64,000 nt of DNA from Neochlamydia sp. S13 (GTDB lineage: Bacteria > Chlamydiota > Chlamydiia > Chlamydiales > Parachlamydiaceae), in NCBI RefSeq assembly GCF_000648235.2, contig NZ_AP017977.1:2356001-2420000 (forward strand), written 5' to 3'. Positions within the stretch are counted from its first letter, which is position 1. Each line of letters opens with the position of its first letter. Of the stretch, positions 1 to 7,610 are shown one piece after another. Both the position numbers and the translations under genes were made by a program. Under the pieces are notes generated by a model that was given only the letters and a program-made list of their open reading frames with translations, ran no database searches and was not told where the DNA came from.

Positions 1-2
1 TT

Positions 3-245
3 ATTCCTATCGTTGATCTGCTTTTTCAAATCTATATGCTGATGCTTTTTGGCAGAATTATTTCTTCTTGGGCACCGCAACTCATGCAATATAGATTTAT
101 GCAATTTATAGCTTTCTATACAGATCCTTATCTTAATCTTTTTCGAAAAATTATTCCTCCTTTCGGAATGGTGGATATTAGCCCCATTCTTGCTTTTTTT
201 AGCCTAAATCTTCTTAAAGATTTAATTATTTTTTTAATTCGATGA
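3..245 (+). CDS. YggT family membrane protein (5' end outside window)
   Basis: This is the C-terminal part of a small integral membrane protein of the YggT family. The reading frame is open from the first bases of the window with no convincing start codon before the internal Met at 36, so the true start probably lies upstream. The visible part has a hydrophobic segment with the GRIISSWAP motif, a central FYTDPYLNLFRKIIPP stretch typical of YggT proteins, and a second hydrophobic C-terminal segment. The stop overlaps the start of dusB by four bases (ATGA), which suggests translational coupling. The function of YggT is not well defined; in other bacteria it is linked to membrane or osmotic stress and division. 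The family call is fairly sure. Confidence 0.75.
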   Translation: MPIVDLLFQIYMLMLFGRIISSWAPQLMQYRFMQFIAFYTDPYLNLFRKIIPPFGMVDISPILAFFSLNLLKDLIIFLIR

Positions 246-1285
246 AAAATAGAACATCATTTCTCCAGGTGCCTTTTCAGCTAGGGGCTATTCAGCTTCC
301 TAATAATATCTTCTATGCACCTTTGGCGGGATGCTCTGATTATCCTTTTCGTCAAATGTCAGCTAATTATCATCCGGGATTGATATATTGTGAAATGGTC
401 AAAATGGATGCCCTGGTGCGCTTTGACCAAGGAACCTTTCATATTTTGGATTATGCTCGCCGAATGCATCCTATTGGAGGGCAAATCTGTGGAAGTAAAC
501 CAGAAATTGCCGGCCAGGCTGCAAAAATTATTGAAGATTTAGGTTTTGATGTTGTCGACTTAAATTGTGGCTGTCCTGTCGATAAGGTGACTAAGGATGG
601 AAGTGGATCTGGAATGATGAAAAATCCTGCCTTGATTGGAGAGGTTTTAGAAAAAATGGTGGCGGCTGTTAAGATTCCGGTGACTGTCAAGATACGAGCT
701 GGATGGGATGAAAATCTTATCAATGCTCCTTTGATCACACAAATAGCAGAGCAAGCCGGTGCAAAAGCTATATGTATTCATGGCCGTACACGCCAACAGG
801 GTTATCGAGGAGCGGCCAATTGGGATTGGATTAAGGCATGCAAAGAGGTTGCAAAATCGATCAAAATTATTGGCAATGGAGATCTATTTGATGCCTTGGC
901 TGCAGAGAAAATGTTTGAGCATACCGGCTGCGACGCCATCCTTGTCTCCCGTGGAACTTTAGGCCAACCTTGGATCGTAGAAGATATCATTAGAAAGCTT
1001 CAAGGGGAAGAGCCTAGGAGTCGTACTTTAGAAGACTGCCGACAGGCCTTGCTTGAGCATTTCAATTATACGATTAATTATCAACAGACACGCCGTGCTG
1101 TGGTAGACATGCGTCGAGTAGGGTGTTGGTATCTAAAAAAATCTGCTGGAACACGAGCTTTTAGGGAACAAATAAGTAGAGCCGAATCAATAGAGCAGGT
1201 ACAAGATTTGATTTTAAACTTCCCTCTAGGGGAAATGAATGAAAATGAAATTAATGATCAATCAGAAGGTGAGATATCTTGTTAA
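242..1285 (+). CDS. dusB: tRNA-dihydrouridine synthase, DusB type
   Basis: FMN-dependent enzyme that reduces uridines to dihydrouridine in the D-loop of tRNAs in the cytoplasm. The protein is 347 aa, normal for the family. Visible signatures are the N-terminal substrate loop (FYAPLAGCSDYPFR, about residues 24-37), the active-site motif LNCGCPVDK with the catalytic Cys at residue 111, KIRAGWD in the barrel, IHGRTRQQGYRG, and the FMN phosphate-binding IGNGDL and VSRGTLGQPW segments. It overlaps yggT by 4 bp and is probably co-transcribed with it. Most chlamydiae have a single Dus enzyme of this type. Nothing looks missing or truncated. Confidence 0.95.
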   Translation: MKNRTSFLQVPFQLGAIQLPNNIFYAPLAGCSDYPFRQMSANYHPGLIYCEMVKMDALVRFDQGTFHILDYARRMHPIGGQICGSKPEIAGQAAKIIEDLGFDVVDLNCGCPVDKVTKDGSGSGMMKNPALIGEVLEKMVAAVKIPVTVKIRAGWDENLINAPLITQIAEQAGAKAICIHGRTRQQGYRGAANWDWIKACKEVAKSIKIIGNGDLFDALAAEKMFEHTGCDAILVSRGTLGQPWIVEDIIRKLQGEEPRSRTLEDCRQALLEHFNYTINYQQTRRAVVDMRRVGCWYLKKSAGTRAFREQISRAESIEQVQDLILNFPLGEMNENEINDQSEGEISC

Positions 1286-1395
1286 AAAAATTGGCAATCT
1301 TATGAAGATATTATTTAAACTTAAAGACATTCAGCCCACAGAAAGGGGCGGGTTGTCAGCAGCGTCCTCTATGATAACCTCTTAAATTATAAAAA

Positions 1396-1695
1396 ATGAA
1401 CATATTGAATCCTTTCCACGAGCTATTAGAATTACATGTTTTAGTCTCGGGACACGTGCAAGGTGTCGGTTTTCGATCAACTACCCTTCATTATGCCTCT
1501 CAACTGGGACTTACAGGCACCGTGCGTAATCTTAAAGATGGAAGAGTAGAAATTATAGCACAAGGTCCTAAGGAAAAATTAGAAAAATTGCTTTCTCTCC
1601 TTCAAGCATACTTTGGAAGTAGCTATATAGCATGCTTAGAAGTTAATTATAGCCAGCCTTCTACCTCTTATTCGCAATTTCAAATTATCTCCTGA
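1396..1695 (+). CDS. acyP: Acylphosphatase
   Basis: Small cytosolic hydrolase that cleaves carboxyl-phosphate bonds. At 99 aa it is slightly longer than the usual ~90 aa because of a short N-terminal extension. The family signature is complete: HVQGVGFRS with the phosphate-binding Arg at residue 27, and TGTVRNLKDGRVE with the catalytic Asn at residue 45. It lies 110 bp downstream of dusB on the same strand; the spacer holds no recognised feature. It is followed by a long non-coding region with a dead transposase, so it is probably the last gene of its unit. Confidence 0.93.
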   Translation: MNILNPFHELLELHVLVSGHVQGVGFRSTTLHYASQLGLTGTVRNLKDGRVEIIAQGPKEKLEKLLSLLQAYFGSSYIACLEVNYSQPSTSYSQFQIIS

Positions 1696-1704
1696 GAAGT
1701 TGCC

Positions 1705-2519
1705 CTGAGGCTTATTCTCTCCTTAACCTAGTCCTAAATATTGAGTTATAAATTGCAGCTTGCGAAGGTGTAGGTAACTATTCTTAATCCGTTGATAACC
1801 TCTAGTTTTTGTTTATTCATGCTAAAGTTCTCTCTATTCTCCAGCTTTGAGGAAAAACATTAGATTCCTTCTGTTAAGAAATACACACGGCATTCCAGCT
1901 TTCATAGAGAAGCCTGTCTCCTACCTAGCGTTTTTTTTCTTCAGCTTCCTTACCCTAATTTTAGCCCGTGGCTTTTATCTCTTCTTGATAGCCTTGATCT
2001 ACCCATACTTTTTCTAAGCATTTGCATTGATTGCTATTAAAAAGTCTTCTTAAGTCTTCTTTATCAGAGAGGCTGGCTGCTGTTAGATGGCAACCTATTA
2101 AAAAACCTTTAAATATTTACTGAAAATTGTCTTTCTCTTCCTCTAATTTTTTCCCTCCCTCCATCTTAGCCTTTTAGACTGCCATGGCTTGCATTTTTCA
2201 TGCTCTGACTATCCCTTAAGTCTGCTGGCGGCCCTTCTTTTTTTCCATTGACATTCTTTTCTTCTTGCATGGGTATGTATCCATCTTTTCAAATTTCCCG
2301 GTAAGCTTCCGTCTAGGGAAATCATTAAACATACCTTTCCCGGGAGGAAAGTCATGAGGAAGCTATCTTTATTAGCATCCTGGATGATTTACCTAAAGAA
2401 TAGCAACTAATATGCCTTGTTTGGAAGGGGCATAAAGTCTTCTTCCATAGAAAACAGAAAAAAATATGCTTGATTCCTTCCCATTCTTGGTCGTTCAAAT
2501 CTTCAGGATAGCTAAGCAT
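1705..2519 (-). pseudogene. Decayed IS5-family transposase
   Basis: No long open frame survives, but reading the minus strand through several stops and frameshifts recovers the order of motifs of an IS5-family DDE transposase. The N-terminus (from about 2519) reads MLSYPEDLNDQEWEGIK. The first catalytic Asp region reads DSQSMKNASHGSLKG and is followed by GGxxKIRGRERQ. The second Asp region includes LSDKEDLRRLF and VWVDQGYQEE (about 2000-2100). The C-terminal Glu region reads SWRIERTLA followed by RLSTDYE-like residues (about 1760-1850). It belongs to the subtype with DSQSVK and KGRKR motifs, unlike the intact element at 24.5 kb. Boundaries are approximate and terminal repeats were not found. 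Confidence 0.75.
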
Positions 2520-2782
2520 TATGCTTCTTCTGCAGTTAAATTTGCTTTTATTTTATCAAAAAAAGGGGCGGGCGCTTTCTTATAGGCGTCTTGATCAGCT
2601 CTCTCTTGCGGGCATATACTTAAAAGCTGTTTTCAAGGAAAGAGAAGCCTTCAAAGGCTAATTTTTTTAAAGGAGGGAATAAACGAAGTTTTTTAAACAA
2701 AATTATTAAGAGTTTTTTCTATAGGGGTGGCTTTGTTTAGGCTTTTCTCCAGCAAAAAATTTAATATTTATATAAAAAATTA

Positions 2783-3235
2783 TCAAATTTTTATTACCAA
2801 AAAGCTTGGAGAGAAAGCTAAAGGTGGGTAAATTATTCCTATAAGATAGCGTACTCTAGAGGCCAATATGCCAATAGGAGACAAGGCTAACGCTAATGAT
2901 AGATCTAACGCATATAAGGTAAGTTTTTTAATATTTGCAGCTTCATTCAACACATCCTGTCGCTTTATAGGCTTTCTTTTCCAAATCTTCCCTAAACATT
3001 TTGTAATAAGATAGAGACTTAAGCTAGCCACAGTGGCAACTAAGCTTGCAACAGCTCCAACTTTTCTCCCTACTTTAAATAAAGCTGTGATTGGGGAACT
3101 GATTAATTGAATAAAGCAGTAAACTCTCCCTTTCCAGTTAGCCTGCTTGTAAACGCTGGGTACATTTTGTCCAAAATCCTCTCTAAAAGGCTTTAAGACC
3201 TGGTAGCTTAATAAAAATTCATTCTCTAAGTCCAT
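2783..3235 (-). CDS. Hypothetical membrane protein
   Basis: A 150-aa protein that I do not recognise. The N-terminal third is soluble. Two hydrophobic stretches follow: one around residues 45-80 containing alternating Val/Ala/Ser/Leu residues, and another around residues 107-135 (LYALDLSLALALSPIGILA). A basic linker of Lys/Arg lies between them. This pattern resembles small inner-membrane proteins of parachlamydiae that carry paired hydrophobic segments, some of which are inclusion-membrane candidates, but no family can be assigned. It stands alone between a dead transposase and a gene-free stretch. It could be a fragment of a larger gene; whether it is expressed cannot be told from sequence. 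Confidence 0.5.
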   Translation of the reverse strand: MDLENEFLLSYQVLKPFREDFGQNVPSVYKQANWKGRVYCFIQLISSPITALFKVGRKVGAVASLVATVASLSLYLITKCLGKIWKRKPIKRQDVLNEAANIKKLTLYALDLSLALALSPIGILASRVRYLIGIIYPPLAFSPSFLVIKI

Positions 3236-3806
3236 TAATAAGCCCTTCGCATTTTGTTTATTTAAAATTAGATGTCTTGTAATTAATTAGATTTAAATTT
3301 TCCTTAAAATAACTACCTAGGTAATTTAAGCCTTTGAGCCATGCACTTACGCTTTTTGGCATACAGGGCTAATAACTCGTTTCCTCAAGCAAAGCTATCT
3401 TAGAATCTTACCACTTAATCGAATGATTGTTAAGGCCCCTTTAAATTTAGATACTTACTCCAGTTTTATTTGTTTTTTTATTTATTGCAAGGGAAAATTC
3501 TTTAGCTTTGTTCTTTATAAGCAACTCATTCTGAAACTTTTCAGGTCTTTTTCTGGTAGCTGCACCGCATCTTAAGAAATTATCAACCTTCTAAAAGTGT
3601 TGTATGGAGCTAGAAAAGCTAACAAGCGTAAGGATCCTCAACGTGCATTAAACCCCGCTCTTCAAATAAACCTTTTTTTGAAGCTCATCCTTTTAATTCC
3701 TATTTCCTTAACTTTCTATGATATATAGAAAAGGGATGCCTTTTATTAATTATAGAAAGCTTGGCTTAAGTGGATAAGCATTGTATCCATTAACGATTTT
3801 AAGAGA
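3236..3806. other. Gene-free stretch
   Basis: About 570 bases between the small membrane protein and the Cys-rich peptide gene. Both strands are full of stops. I see no recognisable protein fragment or RNA gene. It may hold the promoter of the minus-strand gene at 3235, but no clear -35/-10 pair stands out. Confidence 0.5.
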
Positions 3807-3850
3807 GCATTTTAGAAATGTCTTTTTTTCTTTAAACATTTCTAAAATGC
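3807..3850 (-). terminator. 14-bp perfect inverted repeat downstream of the Cys-rich gene
   Basis: GCATTTTAGAAATG (3807-3820) and its exact complement CATTTCTAAAATGC (3837-3850) flank a 16-nt loop rich in T on the plus strand. It starts 35 bp after the stop of the minus-strand Cys-rich gene, where a terminator would be expected. The stem is AT-rich and no strong T-run follows on the minus strand, so it may instead be an RNA-stabilising hairpin or a protein-binding site. Confidence 0.5.
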
Positions 3851-3884
3851 ATATAGAAAGGGAATAAGGAGATTCTCAAGGATT

Positions 3885-4097
3885 TTAATTAGCAATACTA
3901 GAATTTTTTTCTTGAGAAGATTCTTCCCCTGTAGCGGTCGGGGATAAACCGTGGCATCCCGATTTAGCATAACATCCACAATGCTTATCTTGAGTGCAAG
4001 TACACTGTGAGCACTCGCAGTTATTTATAGCTGGAGCAGCAGTAAGAAAACTAGCTGCTAAAAAAGAAGCACCTAAGAAACTTAGTAAAATTTTCAT
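3885..4097 (-). CDS. Small secreted Cys-rich (metallothionein-like) peptide
   Basis: A 70-aa precursor with a clear signal peptide (hydrophobic residues 3-20, Ala-rich cleavage region near residue 21). The mature part contains seven Cys and two His in about 25 residues, in the pattern C-x-C-x2-C-x-C-x5-C-x-C-x5-C, followed by a polar Ser/Glu tail. Such density of thiolates in a short exported peptide suggests metal binding in the periplasm. The gene lies 187 bp downstream of a CsoR-type metal sensor on the same strand, which supports a role in copper or other soft-metal binding. I do not recognise a named family; alternatives are a small Cys-crosslinked envelope peptide. The gene call is good and the function is inference. 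Confidence 0.7.
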   Translation of the reverse strand: MKILLSFLGASFLAASFLTAAPAINNCECSQCTCTQDKHCGCYAKSGCHGLSPTATGEESSQEKNSSIAN

Positions 4098-4284
4098 GTT
4101 TTTTTCCTTTTTTAAATTATTAATTAATTCTAATTATTATTTTTAACGACTCTAAAGACTCTAATTTTCCCCCAGATCAATCACTGCCCTGCTCCCCATT
4201 CATTTTGATTGCGGAAAGGCTCGCGTGATAATGAAGATGTTTCCTCCCTTCTTATGCTATCTCGAATTACTTTATGCTTAAAAT

Positions 4285-4587
4285 TCAATCAAATCGTTTA
4301 ATCAATATTCTAATCTCTTCAATTTTCTTTTTTTGCTCTTCTTGATTTTGAGAAAGGCAGGCTTCGGTCACGCAGGAGGATAGATGGTTATCCAAGATCC
4401 GCCTTTCAATGCTTTTTATAGCTGAACGGATAGCTCTAAGCTGAGTTAAAATTTCCGGGCAATACCTTTCCTCTTTAATCATCTTTTTTATCCCTTCTAA
4501 CTGCCCGCTTATTCTATTTAAATGCGAGAGTTGATCATGATAAGAGGGGGGCTTGGCTTGTGTATGTTCACCCTTTAAATTTTTCAT
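4285..4587 (-). CDS. csoR: CsoR/RcnR-family metal-sensing repressor
   Basis: A 100-aa all-helical DNA-binding repressor of the CsoR/RcnR/FrmR family. The family fingerprint HLNRISGQLEGIKKMI is at residues 22-37. The Cu(I)-binding triad of CsoR is present with exact spacing: Cys43 (YCPEIL), His68 and Cys72 (NHLSSC). Residue 17 is also His, but the Ni/Co-sensor RcnR ligand set is not obvious, so a copper-type sensor is favoured. The protein is transcribed toward the Cys-rich peptide gene. A poly-C operator-like palindrome lies 25 bp upstream of the start codon, consistent with autoregulation. CsoR-like proteins are uncommon in obligate intracellular bacteria. No copper ATPase gene is visible nearby. 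Confidence 0.88.
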   Translation of the reverse strand: MKNLKGEHTQAKPPSYHDQLSHLNRISGQLEGIKKMIKEERYCPEILTQLRAIRSAIKSIERRILDNHLSSCVTEACLSQNQEEQKKKIEEIRILIKRFD

Positions 4588-4611
4588 AAATACTTTTTGT
4601 GTTATAAAGAT

Positions 4612-4633
4612 ATACCCTACCCCCCTAAGGTAT
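4612..4633. promoter_or_regulatory. CsoR-like operator upstream of csoR
   Basis: The site has outer arms ATACC (4612-4616) and GGTAT (4629-4633) around a core TACCCCCCTA with a run of six C (4620-4625). Known CsoR/RcnR-family operators are short inverted repeats around a G or C tract, so this fits. It sits 25 bp before the csoR start codon, where binding would block transcription. Confidence 0.6.
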
Positions 4634-4867
4634 CAAAGTAATCAAATCCATGTCAACAAGAATGAATTTTTTCATCAACTCTCTCTTCAATTTTCTTTTA
4701 GCCAGACGTTTTTTAATCCAACTATTTCTACCATTTAAAAGAGCTTAAACTAAAAAAAGTTATGCTTGCCTACCGAAAGCTTAATGAGCTTAGTGCATCT
4801 TATTAATTAATATGTCTGAAAATATCTACTGCTAGATTGAGTTATAGGCAAGGTTTTTTGGACAGCA

Positions 4868-4888
4868 TATAGGGTGGGGGGATACCTA
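4868..4888. promoter_or_regulatory. Second poly-G operator-like site
   Basis: A run of six G (4876-4881) lies between TAGGGT and ATACCTA, with TAGG/CCTA arms. It shares the G6/C6 tract, the ATACC half and the AGGGT element with the site at 4612-4633. It is about 240 bp away and closer to the 3' end of kdpD than to any start codon. No gene begins right next to it, so its target is unclear. Confidence 0.4.
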
Positions 4889-4958
4889 AGATGATTGGCA
4901 GAAATTTCTTATATAAAAGTAATGTGTATAAATGTTTATTTGTATCTCTTCATAATTT

Positions 4959-7610
4959 TTACTTGTTCTCTAGAGGAAAATAGAGAGTGAACACTGTTCC
5001 TCTTTTAGGGCGATTATGAACCTCAATTTTTGCTTGATGAAGATCCGCGATTGTTTTTACTACGGCTAGCCCCAAACCCATTCCATTAGATGGCGTGCCA
5101 GGAATTCGATAAAATTTTTCAAAAAGCCGAGGAATAAAATTAAGAGGAATGCCTGGCCCTTCATCCGCGACAGAAAGAAGAACAAATTTTTCCATTTTAT
5201 GAGAAGAAATTAAAATTTCTTTACCTGGCAGAGAGTAAGCAGCAGCATTAATTAATAAGTTACAAAGAAGAAGTTCTATCAAAGAAAAATCATAATAAAT
5301 AGGAGGGATATCTTTATCGACTTCAACTTTTATGATATGTTTTTCAAGGTTTTTTTGTAAGCTTGCTAGGCTCGCTTCAATCACTTCAGAGAGGCTTAGT
5401 AATTTTTTGGAGACTTTGAGAAAGCCTGTGCTTAATTGAGACATAGTCACTATATTCTCTACCATGCGATTTAAATAATTAGAAGATTCTTCAATCTGTT
5501 GAATCTTATGCGAACGAAGCTCTGCATTCTTGGCAAGTTCCGCACTTTTTAGTTCACGTGCTGCTCCCCTGATTGAATGTAGGGGTGTCTTAAACTCCAA
5601 AGAAAGAGAGCTTAGAATGTTATGTTGAATTTTTTCAATCTGTTTAAGATATTCATTTTTTCGTAACTTTTCTTCTTTAAAGGTTCTTTCCACATAATGA
5701 GCTACCTGTTGGCAAATTGTTTGAAGAAGAGTTATTTCTTCTTGTTGTATCACTTTAGGGAAGTTAGGTCGAAAAGCTAGAATGCCTACTGTTTCTTTAA
5801 ATCCTTTTAAGGGTAGGTAAAGATTGTTAACGGATGATAATGTATCTGTAGACCATCCTGCCATTTTTGTGTTTTCAAATACCCAGGTAGCCACCGCTTT
5901 CTCTTTTTCATCTTTTAGCAAATCGGTCTCGACATGGATCATAAGACCATCATCAACTTTTTTCAGAAAAATTTCGGCTCTTCCGTTTAGCAGATTATTT
6001 AGGCGAGCACAGATAGATAAAAATAATTCTTTATTAAAAGAAGTGGTAGCTAGTTCCTTTACAATTTCATAAAGTACTTGTGATTTTTCTTCTCGATGCC
6101 TAAGCAGTTGCTCGCGTTTTTTAATGCGGTCAGTAAGGATGCTTAAAACGCAAGTAGCTGTTGCAAAAGATAAAAACAAACCTATTTCCATTTCTCCAAA
6201 ATAAGCTGAATTAAAAGAAGGTAAAAAAAGCAAGGACCAAATCAAAGAAAAAATTGTGGCCGATAAAACAAGCGGACCTTTTCCTAGGAATAGGCTAAAG
6301 CCTAAAAAGAAAAAAAAGAAAATAAATCCTACCATTTGGTAGCTTAGATATAAGGAGCCTACTCCCCCTAGCATAGCTATAAGTAGGGTAAAAAAAAGGG
6401 CCCATCCATAATCTTTATAGGTGCTTGTAAATTCTACTTTAGCCCAGGGAGATGCATTTAGGGGAACAGAGGCATCATGATGGATTACATGTACATCGAT
6501 ACCGCTAGCCTCTTGATTGAGGATATCAAGAAGATTACTCATTCCCATCAGTTTTTTAAACAAGGTATTTTGTGGACGACCAATAATAATTTGAGTAACG
6601 TTTTTTTGTTTGGCCATCCTTTTTAAGGCTATTCCTATAGAAGTATCTGCAGTCGTGATAACTTCTGCTCCGAGTTCTCTAGCGAGAGAGAGATTTTTCG
6701 CTAGCTGTTTCTGATCCTTTTCACTTAGCTTCTTCCCATTATCGACATGCAAAGCAATCCAAGGAGCGTCTAGGGTAAAGGCATAACGGCGTGCAAGGCG
6801 AATTAAGCGCTGAGAATGAGGGCTGGGGCTAATCGCTACCATTAGGCGTTCAGAAGGTTTCCATAAGCTAGATCTTTCAGCACTAGGCAGTAATCCATGC
6901 AGATCATGATCCACTTTTTCTGCTGTTAGCCGCAGCGCTATTTCTCTTAAAGCCGTTAATCGATCAACTTGGAAAAAATTTTTTGCAGCAATTTCAGATT
7001 GAGGCCCTATATAAACTTTCCCTTCTTTAAGGCGCCTTAAAAGCCCTGTAGGAGTGATATCCACTAACTCGATTTGAGAAGCCCTTTCTATAAGGCTATC
7101 AGGAACAGTTTCACGGATTACAATGCCTGTAATTTCTTCCACTACATCCTTACGGCTTTCAATATGTTGAACATTTAAGGTGGTGTAAACATCGATTCCT
7201 GCTTCAAGGATCTCTATTACATCCTGCCATCGTTTCGTATGGCGCGACCCAGGAACATTGGTATGCGCTAGTTCATCTATAAGAACGATATGAGGCTTGC
7301 GTTTGATAATGGTATCTATATCAAGCTCTGTGAAAATGTTTCCCCTATAGCTAATGGATTTTTCAGGGATACTTTCCAAACCATCCGTAAGAGCAGCGGT
7401 CTCTTTTCGTCCATGGGTGTTAATGACACCTATGACAATATCTACTCCTTCTAAGCGACGCTGTTGACCGTCCTCTAGCATTGCATAAGTTTTACCTACA
7501 CCAGCAGCCATCCCAAAAAAAATTTTAAGTTTTCCTCCTTTACTTTTTTCTTCTTCCCGGTTAATCAACTGAAGTAAAGCTTCTGGATCTGGGCGATCTT
7601 CTTCAACCAT
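4959..7610 (-). CDS. kdpD: KdpD-type sensor kinase lacking the H-box histidine
   Basis: An 883-aa membrane protein with full KdpD architecture. The N-terminal KdpD domain has Walker A (GMAAGVGKT, residues 33-41) and a LIDELAHTNVPGSRH segment. A USP-like domain follows at about 250-375, then four transmembrane segments at about 400-500, a GAF-like region, a dimerisation helix and a C-terminal ATPase. The ATPase motifs are intact: N-box NLLINAAAY, DEGPGIP, FEKFYRI and GMGLGLAV. The H-box reads SLSLEFKTPL: the phospho-accepting His expected at residue 671 is Leu (codon TTG at 5598-5600). No kdpFABC or kdpE lies next to it. In other bacteria KdpD senses K+ limitation and phosphorylates KdpE. Here it may work without phosphotransfer, through ATP binding, phosphatase activity or partner binding. 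Confidence 0.9.
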   Translation of the reverse strand: MVEEDRPDPEALLQLINREEEKSKGGKLKIFFGMAAGVGKTYAMLEDGQQRRLEGVDIVIGVINTHGRKETAALTDGLESIPEKSISYRGNIFTELDIDTIIKRKPHIVLIDELAHTNVPGSRHTKRWQDVIEILEAGIDVYTTLNVQHIESRKDVVEEITGIVIRETVPDSLIERASQIELVDITPTGLLRRLKEGKVYIGPQSEIAAKNFFQVDRLTALREIALRLTAEKVDHDLHGLLPSAERSSLWKPSERLMVAISPSPHSQRLIRLARRYAFTLDAPWIALHVDNGKKLSEKDQKQLAKNLSLARELGAEVITTADTSIGIALKRMAKQKNVTQIIIGRPQNTLFKKLMGMSNLLDILNQEASGIDVHVIHHDASVPLNASPWAKVEFTSTYKDYGWALFFTLLIAMLGGVGSLYLSYQMVGFIFFFFFLGFSLFLGKGPLVLSATIFSLIWSLLFLPSFNSAYFGEMEIGLFLSFATATCVLSILTDRIKKREQLLRHREEKSQVLYEIVKELATTSFNKELFLSICARLNNLLNGRAEIFLKKVDDGLMIHVETDLLKDEKEKAVATWVFENTKMAGWSTDTLSSVNNLYLPLKGFKETVGILAFRPNFPKVIQQEEITLLQTICQQVAHYVERTFKEEKLRKNEYLKQIEKIQHNILSSLSLEFKTPLHSIRGAARELKSAELAKNAELRSHKIQQIEESSNYLNRMVENIVTMSQLSTGFLKVSKKLLSLSEVIEASLASLQKNLEKHIIKVEVDKDIPPIYYDFSLIELLLCNLLINAAAYSLPGKEILISSHKMEKFVLLSVADEGPGIPLNFIPRLFEKFYRIPGTPSNGMGLGLAVVKTIADLHQAKIEVHNRPKRGTVFTLYFPLENK

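Noticed and set aside
451-738. 95-codon frame antisense to dusB
   Set aside because: Shadow of the conserved DusB coding strand.
4553-4738. 61-codon plus-strand frame over the csoR promoter
   Set aside because: It covers the start of csoR and the operator-like palindrome and shows no protein-like features.
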